DNA of 64,000 nucleotides from contig NC_061508.1 of the NCBI RefSeq assembly GCF_022539505.1, positions 31,800,256 to 31,864,255 of the forward strand. The letters are read 5' to 3'. The translations under genes were made by a program, and so were the position numbers. Of the stretch, positions 32,624 through 43,499 are shown one piece after another (position 1 is the stretch's first letter; the number at the start of each line of letters is the position of its first letter). The notes beneath the pieces are model-generated. The model had not been told where the DNA came from and searched no databases. It saw only the letters and a program-made list of their open reading frames with translations. Origin of the DNA: Lolium rigidum. Lineage: Eukaryota > Streptophyta > Magnoliopsida > Poales > Poaceae.

Positions 32624-35600
32624 CTACGACACAGAGTAGCGCCGGCTCCTCGACGACGACTTGTTGGAGTCCAGCGGCTTGCCCGACGATCGCGGGCTCT
32701 GCGAACTCCCGGACGTGTCGGAGCTCTTGCTGACCACCTCGCCGAGCGGCTTCCCGGCGACCCACAGCCTATCAAAGATCCTCCGAGACCTTGACGACAG
32801 CGACAGCCTGCTGCTCTGGTTCGCGATGCTGGCGCTCCTCGCCAGCCGCCGGTCACCACCGCCGTCGACGCGGCGCCGGTCTTCGTCGACCAGCTTCAGG
32901 CTCATGCTCCCGAGCTGGTTCCTTAGTGCCGCCGTCGGAGTCGGAGTCGGAGGCTCCGGCAACGCCAGCGCCAGCGCGCGGTTCTTCCAGCAGTCGTCTT
33001 CCAGTTCCAGGCGCGTGCTGCCGTCGCCGGCGGCCGACGTCGCCAGCAGCAGCGGGGTGCTCGTGCTACCCGCCCGCTGCTGCTCGAAGAAGAGAACCTG
33101 CACGACGATGCGCAGCGGGAGCCGGTCGTTCTGCGCCGCGTGGATGCACGCCTCCTTGGAGAGCTTCTTCACGTCCATCAGGCTGCTTATCTTCCTCTTG
33201 TCCGACTTGGATAAGTCGGGATGCAACTGACAAGAACCAACGATCGCTTATACGTTAACAAGATTGATCAATCAATACGACCACATGATTCTTGCCAAAC
33301 TAATATGATATGTACCTTGAGGAAGACATCAATGGCGGTGTAGAGGCCATCGTGCGCCGGCCTGGCCGATTCAGGCATGGTAGTCGCCAACCCGATGAAG
33401 CTCGACACCGGCATGTTTGGGTCGGTGGCGACCTCGGCCAAGTACCCGTCGACGAGCTTGCACAGTGATAGCAACGACTCATCTGCCTCCATGTACGTTT
33501 CGAACACATCCTCCCTGTCAATACCATCGAGGGAGATTCCGTCTCCGGCGTTTCTGCCAGTGCGCCGCATGTACCTGCCGACCAGCGCCTCGACCAGCTG
33601 CACGTCGTAGGCGGTGTCCGTCTGCGGCCTGGCCGGGATCAGCAGATCGTTCACCGATGCCTCGTGCAGAAGCGGGACGACCCTGTCCATGAGCTCCTCC
33701 CTCAGCAACTCCCCGGCTCCAACCAGGACAGCCAGTTTCAGAAGATTCAGCAAGAATTGGCACGAGCAGCAACACGACGATGATCCACCGTCGTCGGACG
33801 GCATCAGCCAGACGATGGTCTCGAGCACTTCCATGGAACACGCATCGTCGTGGGTCGCCGGCGTATCACGGCAACTCTCCGGGAGCCACCGGGCGGCATA
33901 CGCCCTGAGAGCTTCCCCGAGGACGTCGGGAGGCACCCTCGCCCTGGACTTCACCGCTACCATGACACGCTTGTAGAGCTCCACGTCCAGCTCGCACAGG
34001 TCCTCCACCCACCAGTCCCTCGGCACCGCCTTCGACGACGACGAGCACCGGAGAGCCTCGACAATCTCGTCGGAGGACGCCGCCTTCCGGTTATAGGTGT
34101 ACGACCACACCACGGTCCCAGGGCTCGCCGTTGCCTTGGCTGCGATGGAGTCGACGCACCTCGCGACCAGCTTCAACTCCTCCGACCACGGCAGCAATGC
34201 GACAGTGCTCTGCAGCGCAATGATGGAGTCCTTCCAGCTCCGGAAGATGCCGGAGTTGAGGAACACCTCGATCTTGAACACGAGGTTGCTCTTGTCGACG
34301 TCCTCCGTCATGCCGAGGTGCTCGGCGGCGCACCTCGCGGCCACGACGTTGTACGGGTTCAGCGTGACGACCATGCCGTAGCAGAACTTAGCACAGATCT
34401 CGAAGGCTTTCGCCCCGCCGGGGATGCCGTGCAGGTAGACCTCGTCGGCGCCGTTCTGGCTCGCCTCGATTATCAGCCGCTGCAGCAGGCTGCTCTTGGA
34501 AAGCAGAGGGAACTGAAAATAGATCGTGCAGTGGTCAAAATTACAGACAGTTTTTTTAACCAATGGTTTGACAGGAAATTGTCTAGTGGTCTAAATTACA
34601 GAGGTACTATTAACCGATGGTTTTTGGTTGAAAGTTCAGCGGGCATGACTGAACAGTGGGAATTTGTTGATCTGCTGTAGCATTCTGTTTTCAGCTCAAC
34701 AGATGCAGCAAATTGGCATATTTAATTGTGAGACAGTACGTGCAAATGTAGCCACCAACAGAAAATAGACCAAAACATATGGAAATGGAAAGATGATCTA
34801 ACGAAACTCTTGGAAAGATTCTGAGGGGCAGCATGGATCCAAATTACAAGTGGCGTTCTTGACAAAAAAGATGTTAAAGACAGCAGCATCTTGCAGTGCG
34901 CTCAGTAATGAGCGTGCTCATCATAGCTGTACATTGGCGGATGCATTGTCTTAATATAATTAACAACTTCAAGTTCAGCATCACAGCTTCAGGGGTTTTC
35001 CTTTCTTTATTCAGGAAACACCTTAAGAGAGTTATTCAGATACAGCAACAATAAACACCATCAGAGCAAAAATGCAGAGGAAGAAAATTACCTTGTGTAG
35101 ATAGAACCTTGCCTCCTCGACATGGACGACGATGTCTGACGGCAGGTCGGACAGCACATATCTGCAAGGGTGTGATCTGTTCAGAGTTGCATAGTGGTTG
35201 CACACAAGACATGGAACATGAGAATGTAGCAGAGCTTGAACATGAACATGAACAAAACGTTGGAAAGTAAATCTTTGGTATAATTCAGAGTTATCTCTTC
35301 TGACAATAATAAATCAACCATTCTTTACCGAGATTTCTTTAAGAATACTAGTAGTGAAAGACATTCCCTGTTGTCTAAAAGCCCAAGTATTCTTGGTCAG
35401 GCCGAGACATACAGGTACACTCCAACCAACACCAAAAAAATAAACGGGAGCAGATGTGAAGCCCAAGATCCGGTGGGCGTGGCCATGTGCGAGGCAAAGG
35501 GGGCAGAAGAGAAAGCTAGCAATAATATTTTGATCAGCATTGCATCTTTACGAGTATAAAGAATAAGAGGAGCAGAAAAGAATCCTATGATCCATATCGC

Positions 35601-36230
35601 AACTGCTACGACCATGTTTTGTTGGTACAGCCAAAAGTGAGAAGCGCCAGCTTTTTTTCCGCCTCACTGGTCAAATGCCGCCGAGGGCAGCAAACACACG
35701 TAAGCTCACGAGAACTCGAGCAGGAGCAGGCTAGCAGCAGGCCCACAGCTCAAGATCGGCTCCCTCCTCGGGGTAAAAACTGAAAAAACTACTCCTATAA
35801 CCCGGAAGGAAATATGTTCAGCTTTGTGAAGAACAAAATCAAGAGCACATACGCAAGATAAAATCTGTGCTCTGATAAAGCCATTTTCTCGTACAAAACT
35901 TGTATCCACGAAGGAAAAAACTACTGCATAGGCGAGCAAAGAGCCAAAGAGCAACCAAGAACACATCTAGCTCGGCCTAGATGCTAGAGCTGGGAGTCGA
36001 AGAACACCAGGACAGGCTCAAGCACTTCACTACTGGCATTGCATTGTTCCACATAAACAAGAGATGCAGAAAATAAACAGAACCTTTTTGTTTGATCGCC
36101 ACTCTGGTAGAAAGGGAGCACATAAGCGTGTGGGGATTGCAAATGGCGAGGCCGGTGTCACTGACCTGGAGTCGCTGCCGCCGTCCGCCTGGAAGGTGTC
36201 CGGCTTGGAGCCGAGCTTCATGAACTTCAT
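32624..36230 (-). CDS. BTB/POZ and NPH3 domain protein (NRL family), four exons, 644 aa
   Basis: NPH3/RPT2-like proteins act at the plasma membrane as adaptors of phototropin signalling or of auxin-related polarity, probably with CUL3 E3 ligases. Exons on the - strand: 36230-36166, 35161-35092, 34512-33316, 33226-32624; total 1935 bp with matching phases and GT...AG introns. The start MKFMKLGSKPDTFQ is the family start. The BTB part (residues 23 to about 120) shows LPSDIVVHVEEARFYLHK, FPLLSKSSLL and CAKFCYGMVVTLNPYN. The NPH3 domain begins near residue 209 with PRDWWVEDLCELDVELYKRV, contains the conserved DGLYTAIDVFLK and LHPDLSKSDKRKISSLMD, and ends about 493. The Ser/Arg-rich C terminus ends RSRRYSVS. 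Length is typical. Substrate and exact family member are not determinable here. Introns are 1004, 579 and 89 bp. Confidence 0.93.
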
Positions 36231-37129
36231 GGCGCAGAAGAAGCGATGAACTACTGTTACTGCTCTCCTCCTCCTCTCTCTCTCTCCTTGAACCTCGGCG
36301 ACAACTTCACTGCAGCTCAGCTCAGAGCGCTTCTCTCGCTTTCATCTCACGTCTTCCTGCTCCTGCTCCGGCGCTACCCCTGTTTTATTTACTCTGCAGG
36401 CAGACTGGGGAGAGCAAGCAGGCAGGGCAGCAGAGGTCGTAGTTCCAAGAAACGCACACGGGCAGAGATGGCTTCTTCTTTGTTTGGTGAGGAGAGGGAT
36501 GGTGGAATTAACTCGCCCTCTTTACTGCGGGTGCATGCCGCGTTCGGCTACCTAGCACTCTACCTAGCCCTAGCACGCTGCACGCCGGCTCTTTTCATTT
36601 CCTATATATTTTTCTTTCTTGCATATACTTTTCACACCAAGATTTGGAGATGGGCCTATCAAATACTATCCCCTTCAGAAAAGAGTTGCATGTTTAACAT
36701 CAGAAGCATGATTTTAGACACGTTTATTTCTAGGTCGTAGTCGGTTCAGCTTTGTTTTTTTTCGTGTGAAGTGTACATTAGATGTAGAAGTTCTCAAACT
36801 GTTTCCAAAGGTCTAATTTAAGTCTTTGAGTATTAAAAGTGATCTTCCAGTCCTGAAACTGTAACCAGTGACTCTCAAACTATTTTGGTTTGGGCATGGT
36901 TTAGGCCTTGCGCCAGTGTCTAATTATTTTTTTTACTTTAGAAAGCGGAACATATTGGGGCCTCTACATCAATTGATTCACATAACCATTTTTATTACTC
37001 CATCCGTCCGTTAAAAGTTATCGAAGATTTGTTTAAATTAAGTTATATGTTTTTTCATCGCTTTTCTTTATTTATTGCATTTCTTTTCTTTTTCACCTAA
37101 GTGAGAAACCATATAAAAAAATCAATAAA
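36231..37129. other. Upstream region of the NPH3 gene and spacer
   Basis: The first 200 bp are a CT/GA-rich leader region of the - strand NPH3 gene (TCCTCCTCCTCTCTCTCTC on the + strand at 36263-36290), common in plant 5' leaders. A possible TATA motif for the - strand (ATATATAGG) lies near 36602-36610. Near 36996-37020 (ACTCCATCCGTCCGTTAAAAG) lies one end of a Stowaway-like MITE without a recognisable partner. No further gene seen. Confidence 0.45.
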
Positions 37130-37345
37130 GAGAATATATTAATATCAAAGGATACCAATTACACCCAGCCTCTACGAGAACGCATGCAATGCCCTAAAAT
37201 ATTACGGATGCACACAGCCAAAAAAGAGAAAAATAAAAATAAAAAATAAAAGTCCCGCGATAGTATCCCAGCCCTAGCCATAGTAATACAACCACCACCA
37301 AGACAAAACCTGAAATTCAGACTCTTCAAAAGCGATGCCTCCAAG
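37130..37345 (-). repeat. LINE 3' end fragment
   Basis: GAATATATTAATATCAAAGG, GATACCAATTACACCCAGCC and GGATGCACACAGCC on the + strand are the inverted 3' untranslated tail of an L1-type plant LINE. A nearly identical piece starts at 54745. The sequence is 5' truncated, as usual for LINE copies, and has no ORF. Confidence 0.6.
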
Positions 37346-37694
37346 AAAGGAACAGTGCACTAGCGTCGTCGTCGCCCGATCAAAGATCTTAGGTTTTTCA
37401 CCCTGAAGATAGTTTCCGCTCTCAAAACAATGCCTTCAACAAGGACATTGCTAGGCACAATCAGTTAAGGCCAGACCTTGGATTTTTACCCTGAAAGGTA
37501 AGACTCCGAACTTCACATGTGCTGTCGCTACCACTTTCATTTTTTTTCGATAAAGGATGCTTTATTACTTTAAAAAGAAATTACATCCAGCATCTGCATA
37601 ACCAAGATGCACACAGCCGTTTTGTTGTCTCAAGTCAAAAAAGATAAAAAAAAACTAGGCGAGATACATATCGGAACGATGAATCATATGACGC

Positions 37695-40600
37695 CTAAGG
37701 TGTAGGTGGGGCTTCTATCCGTAGACTATGCTGACACCCATGTGGGGAAAAAGTATCCCTCGCCGTAGCCTCCAACCGTGTACAGACCTGCGTAAATAGG
37801 TCTCGGTTCTCCACTCGCTGAAGAGGTAACCACGAACGGAGAATACTTGTACATCTGTAGATGACCTGCAACAAAGAGCAATTCTTATCATTAAAAATCT
37901 TGTCATTTCTACATAGCCAAAGCGCCCAGATAACTGCTAGCGCCCCCACCCTAAGAAGCAACTTAAACCTTGTATCGATACCATGAAGCCAATTGCCAAA
38001 GACATTGACGACACTAGTCGGAGGATACAGGGTAGACGCTACTTGGATGACTGACCATATAGATCTCGCAAACTGGCACTGGAAGAATAGGTGTTTAATG
38101 TTTTCATCCTGATGGCAAAAAACACACCGTCTACTTCCGTGCCAATTCCGCTTAACAAGATTGTCTTTGGTGAGAATAACCCCACGATGAAGATACCATC
38201 CAAAAATTTTAATTTTTAATGGTATCTTCATCTTTCCAAATCTTCTTATTGTTTTCAACTGGTAAATCAGAAAGAAGGATCGCATTGTATAATGATTTTA
38301 CAGAAAAAGTATCATCTATATGAAGATTCCATCTAAATTCGTCTGGTTCAGGCGATAGTTGAATATCTCCGAGCCGGTGAATTAGGGTATTCCATGTCAC
38401 AAGCTTTTGTCCAAGTAAAACCCGTCTGAACGTCACATTCGGAGGTGAGGTAGCCATTACTGTGGCAATGGTATCACTTTGGCGACGAACAATCCTATAC
38501 AAAGTAGGATACTGTTCACTTAAGGGTGCATTGTCTAGCCAAGCATCTTCCCAGAACCGTATATGTGCTCCATTCTTGATCGAGAAAGTACCATGGCGAA
38601 AAAAGATATTTTTTGTTGCCATAAGACCAGCCTAGAAGTGTGAATCCCCAGGTTTCCAAACCACTTGGAATAATGTCTTCGAGGCGATATACTTTCTCCG
38701 AAGAATAGTTTGCCAAATCCCATCCTCGGTAAGTAGCTTAAACAGCCATTTACCCAGTAGAGCTGAATTCTTGACCTCCGGGTCATGAACTCCAAGCCCT
38801 CCTTGATCTTTGGGACTACAAACTATACTCCATTTAACCAGTCGATATTTCGTTTTCTCGCTATCCCCTTGCCAAAAGAATCTGGATCGATAATAATCGA
38901 GTTTATGCAGAATTCCTTTCAGTAGAATGATGAATGATACCATATACAGTATCATATTTGTTAGTACCGAATTAATGAGTACCAATCTTCCTCCGAGGGA
39001 CAATAATTTACCTTTCCAACTACTTAGGCGTTTTTGTAATCTTTCTTCCACTATTTTCCATTCCGCGATTGTAAGTCTCCGATAATGAATCGGAGTACCC
39101 AAATAACGAATAGGAAATTGGCCTTGCCCACAACCAAACAACTCTGTATACAGAGCCGTATCATTTTGGGCATCACCGAAACAGAACAATTCGCTTTTAT
39201 GGAAGTTGATTTTCAATCCCGACAACTGCTCAAAAGCCGCTAGGATTAATTTCAGATTTTGAGATTTTTCAAGATCGTGATCCATAAAAAGAATTGTATC
39301 GTCGGCATATTGAAGGATAGATAAACCACCATCAACCAGATGTGGAATCACACCTTCAATCTGGCCATCAGACTTCGCCCGCTCTATGAGTATAGCCAGC
39401 ATATCCGCTACAATGTTAAACAACATCGGTGATAACGGATCCCCTTGGCGTAACCCTTTTAGTGTTTGGAAATAGTGGCCGGTGTCATCATTAACCCGGA
39501 TTGCTACACTACCTCCATACACAAAAACATTTATTAGAGCACGCCACTCTCGAGAAAATCCTTTCATCCTGAGCGTCTGCTGTAGGAAAGACCACTTGAC
39601 TTTATCATACGCCTTTTCAAAATCTAATTTTAAAATAACCCCATTTAATTTCTTAGAATGCATCTCATGTACCGTATCATGCAAAACCGTCACTCCATCA
39701 AGGATGTTCCCTCCTTGCATAAAGGTTGTCTGTGATGGCTGAACAACATGATCCGCAACCGTATTAAGTCTAATGGTGGCCACTTTCGTGAAAATCTTGA
39801 AACTTACATTTAAGAGGCAAATAGGTCTATATTGTTGAATCCTTTCTGCCTCATTAACTTTCGGTAACAAGATTACTTCACCAAAATTTAGACGAAATAA
39901 TTCTAGTTGTCCAATATGTAGGGCACTGAACAAATCTAGAAGGTCCGGTTTAATAGTATCCCAGAAAGTTTGATAAAACTCCGCTGAAAAACCATCTGGA
40001 CCCGGTGCTTTGTTACATTCCATTTGGAAAATTACCTTCTGAACCTCTTCCTCAGTATAAGGTGCGGTTAGTAGGCCATTTTCTTCCATAGAAACTTGGG
40101 GTATATCGTCCCTTAAGTCCTCGTTAAGAGAGAAGGTACTTTCCTCCGGAGGACCAAACAGACCTTTATAATAGTTAGTAATGTAGGATTTGAGTTGCTC
40201 ATGGCCTTCAATCAACCCTTCATCTTGAACGAGAGAGTGAATACGTTTTTTCCGATGTCTCCCATTGGCTAAGCCATGGAAATATCGCGTATTCGAGTCT
40301 CCTTCCAATATGAATTGAGCTTTGGAACGTTGATACCATTTGAGTTCCTCCTCGCGAAGAAGACTCATCATCTGCGCATTGGACTGATTTTTAAGTTCAA
40401 TCTCTTGCGTAGACAACGGTCTTACCTCCGCAACAGCCTCTAGCTCATCAATCACATTTGGTAAGCGAGCCTTCTCTTTTTTAAGGATACCAGCCGTATG
40501 GGCAGCCTAACCAGAGAGATGTTTACGCATTGTCTGCATCTTATTATTCCATCTCAAAATTGGAGTGCTGCCCCCGACCGATCTCTCCCAAACCGTCTTA

Positions 40601-41382
40601 ACCATCTCATGAAATCCCTCTCGATGTAGCCAGCCAAGTTCAAATTTGAACGGCCGTTTACAAACAGGACGGGGATTCCCAGTAGTTAGGAGGATAGGAG
40701 CATGGTCAGACAGTTTTTCAATACGTCCTAGTGCACGGACTGACACCATAGGGTATTTATCTTCCCATTCGGTATCCATCAACACGCGATCTAGTTTTTC
40801 GTATGTGGGTTCAGGCAAGTTGTTGGCCCAAGTAAATTGTCGACCGGACATAAACACCTCTCTTAAATCAAGGCTATCAATGCCATCGTTGAACAAGAAA
40901 GGCCAATGTCCACCGAAACGGCCTTTACTTTTCTCGTGAGGAAATCTCAACAAATTAAAATCCCCTCCGATCAAAATTGGATAAGGATTATCTTTTGTAA
41001 GATTTACCAACTCACATAAAAAATCAGCCTTAAAAGCGTCATGGGCGGCACCATACACAGCAACCAGACTCCAAGTGAAACCGTCTGCTTTATTCTGAAT
41101 GTCGAGCTTAATGTGATACTCTCCATCAGAACTAGCTAAGACAGTCATGGTGTCTATGCGGACGCCAAGTAAAATGCCCCCAGACCTACCACGAGGCGGG
41201 CGAGAAAACCACTGAAAGTTAATCCCGCCTGACAATCGGTCGAGAAAACTTTGTGAGAAATTATGCTTACCCGTCTCCGATATAGCAATGAAATCTAAAT
41301 CATAATCTCTACAACCATCGGCAATGTGAGTATGCTTAGCCAAGTCACCAAGACCTCTGCTATTCCGAAACATGCCATTCAT
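37695..41382 (-). pseudogene. LINE ORF2: endonuclease, reverse transcriptase, zf-RVT; defective
   Basis: ORF2 makes the enzyme for target-primed reverse transcription. 41382-40510 is an APE-type endonuclease with DFIAISETGKHNF, ILIGGDFNLLRFP and LSDHAPILLTTG. After a TAG at 40507-40509 the same frame continues with the reverse transcriptase (40455-38635): NKAPGPDGFSAEFYQTFW, LNGVILKLDFEKAYDKVKW, LKGLRQGDPLSPMLFNIVAD and the catalytic LQYADDTILFMD. A second TAG (38632-38634), likely from a Trp codon, interrupts the next block (NGAHIRFWEDAWLD). Near 38230 a frameshift leads to the zf-RVT tail with IPLKIKIFGWYLHRGV and CVFCHQDENIKHLFFQC. The catalytic residues of all parts are present, so the decay is recent. 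Confidence 0.88.
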
Positions 41383-41645
41383 CCAGAAACTATTTTAGAT
41401 TTAGTATTCTTACCATATCTACGAGATTTCTTTCCAGCCGACGATCGAGAACCACGTGCGGAAGCTTGCAGATCATAAACTGAACTAAGCTCCGCATGTT
41501 TTAAATCGACTTCTGAAATATTACCAATTATTGCCAAGAGAAGCTGACCATCTAGGATGTCATCCTCTTCATCATCGTCTACTATGGTAGTTTCAAACCC
41601 AGTGGAGTCATTCGGAACAACCGTTAAACGGTCAAGCTCCGTTTA
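41379..41645 (-). pseudogene. LINE ORF1, C-terminal remnant
   Basis: An open frame in a different phase from ORF2 runs leftward to a TGA at 41379-41381. It reads STGFETTIVDDDEEDDILDG and further to SRSSAGKKSRRYGK. The acidic then basic tail and its place directly before ORF2 fit the end of ORF1, the RNA-binding protein of L1-type elements. The zinc knuckle part expected upstream is missing, and beyond about 41645 stops appear. Confidence 0.65.
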
Positions 41646-41745
41646 TCTCAACACATTGCCGAAACCGAAATCTCCTCAACACTGCTGCGAAATCCGGAAG
41701 ACCAAGCAAACCCCTCAACAGCGCAAAGACTTAAACCTCCATTAA

Positions 41746-43369
41746 CTAGTCCTGAACGATAAATATTACAAGGAAAAAAACAAAACAAGAAGATAGGCTC
41801 CGAAGGATTTCTTCAGGCTGAAAACATATTGCTACCACATTTGTTATAAGTGCTTTCCATAGGAGTCGAGCGGTGATTAGGCTGCTGCCTGACAATGCAA
41901 CACGTGCTGCCAGAATCATCCAAGTGCCAAGGCAATGACCGGAACAGAAACTTCGCGCCAGAGATTGGGTTCTACGGGAACCAGTGAACCACTGCTCCAC
42001 GGGCGACATGGACGGGATCACAACGAGATGGTCACAGTTGGATCGATCATGGCACAGAAGCGAAGCGGATGAGCAGGAGAGAGACCGACCGACCGGCCGG
42101 ACGTAGTACGTATGCGTACCAGGAGTGGTAGGTTCCCGTCTCCTCAACACTTGAATTCGCACGGGAACCTACCTAGCATAGCGTCTGCTCTCCGTTGACA
42201 CACGCACGCCCCCGTGCTCGTGCGGGCACCACTGTCAGCGAGTACAACGGAAAAGAACCACGCCGTGCGGCGAGGGATATGCTACAGTCGACCACAATGC
42301 CTGCTGCAGTGCTTGTCTTCCGATACTGTAGCGCTTGCTCGTCTGCTGCTGCTGTAGCGAGCACTGGCTGGCTGGCTTTCTTTCTGCTTTTCTGTTGCCA
42401 TATCTCGTCCATACTCATTGCTTGTCTCGCGGGGTCGTGCGACGATTTTCAAGTATCACACATGTCCGAGTTTTATACTTTTGGGGAACGAGTTGTTTTT
42501 CTTTTTGAGTGTGAACACAGGTTTTTTTTTTGCAAAAATTCGATCGATCTATGATCTATTAATAATCATCAATAGCAGTACAAACTTTACAGGTAGGTAT
42601 TTCAACAACCTACCGACGACTACAAACACTAACGCGAGCTGAGGCGCGGGTTTTTTATTCGTTCATAATACGAGTTGTTGGATTTTCTATTTTGAACAGG
42701 GGCTGGGCGGAGATGGGCTCGAGTGGGCCGGGGCGCTGCGGCTGCGGCGCTGCCTAAGGTGGTGGCGGCGACTAGTCTAGGACTCGGATGGCAGACATGC
42801 CTGTTGCAGCAGGGCTGCCAGGGCTTTACGAACCCATATAGGCCCGATCGGGCCCAACCGGGCCTAGTGTGCCATGTTGCTATGTCCGGTGGATGACTGC
42901 CTCTTAGCAGTGAAGATGGGTCCCTCCCGCGTGGTTGTTACTTGTCCCGACGATGTCGTGTGCCTCCGTCTTGCAGGTCGTATGCCAGTGTCACAAAGAG
43001 ACCGATGATAGTGACTACAAGACTGTGGTGGCACATGATGGTGGGAGGTGAAGCTGGGTGGTGGTGCTCCTTTGCACTAGGGTTTTTTGTGGACGGGGTT
43101 AGGATAAATTCATGTCAACTAGTCTAACCTTGATGCGGTGCCACCTTCGAGTGGCACCATTCCTTCACGCATGGCGTTGTGGGAAATCCCTTGTCCACTG
43201 TATTCTGCGTGTCGGGGGAAACCCTAGGACCGGTCTGGTTTGCACAGAAGCCTCATGTTGACGGTGCTTCCCTTCTTGAAGGGGTTTTACGGGGCACTTT
43301 AGGGTGTTTGGAGCATGATGGGCAAAAGACGGAGGGTACAGTAGTTGCAGATCATCACTGTTTTATTTT
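41746..43369. other. Gene-free stretch between two LINE copies
   Basis: Short open frames only (for instance 41746-42162 -, 42195-42554 +); none shows a known domain. Composition changes to GC-rich around 42690-43350, which may be a decayed repeat. Confidence 0.45.
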
Positions 43370-43440
43370 TCAACAGATAAAGGCCAGAAGGGCCTAGAAG
43401 CTATATTAAAGTGGTGTACAATGTACAAAGAGGACTCCAA
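43370..43440 (-). repeat. Possible LINE tail fragment
   Basis: TTTTATTTTTCAACAGATAAAGGCC followed by GTACAATGTACAAAGAGG (here named in parts only) resembles the inverted 3' tails of grass LINEs, with a T-rich start and GATAAAGG-type motif. It is short and stands alone. Confidence 0.35.
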
Positions 43441-43499
43441 AGAGTAAGAAAATTGCATACAAGTCTCAACTTTGCATTGTGAACCTCTAGAAAAGAAAA

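Larger units (their letters stand above)
37540..41745 (-). mobile_element. L1-type LINE retrotransposon, - strand, 5' truncated
   Basis: The element reads leftward: end of ORF1 (to 41379), ORF2 (41382 to 37695), a short 3' untranslated region and an eight-base A tail (T run at 37540-37547 on the + strand). ORF1 is represented only by its C-terminal part, with DDDEEDDILDGQLLLAIIG and a basic tail SSAGKKSRRYGKNTKSK. ORF1 stop and ORF2 start overlap as ATGA. The right boundary near 41745 is uncertain. Two in-frame TAG codons and a frameshift in ORF2 make it defective. Confidence 0.85.

Noticed and set aside
32661..33258. Two open frames on + opposite the last NPH3 exon
   Set aside because: Ser/Arg-rich antisense shadows of the real exon.
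33850..34680. Long open frame on the + strand opposite the NPH3 exon
   Set aside because: It is the antisense shadow of a GC-rich exon; the translation is Arg/Pro/His-rich without domain, and the - strand frame has clear BTB/NPH3 motifs and splice sites.
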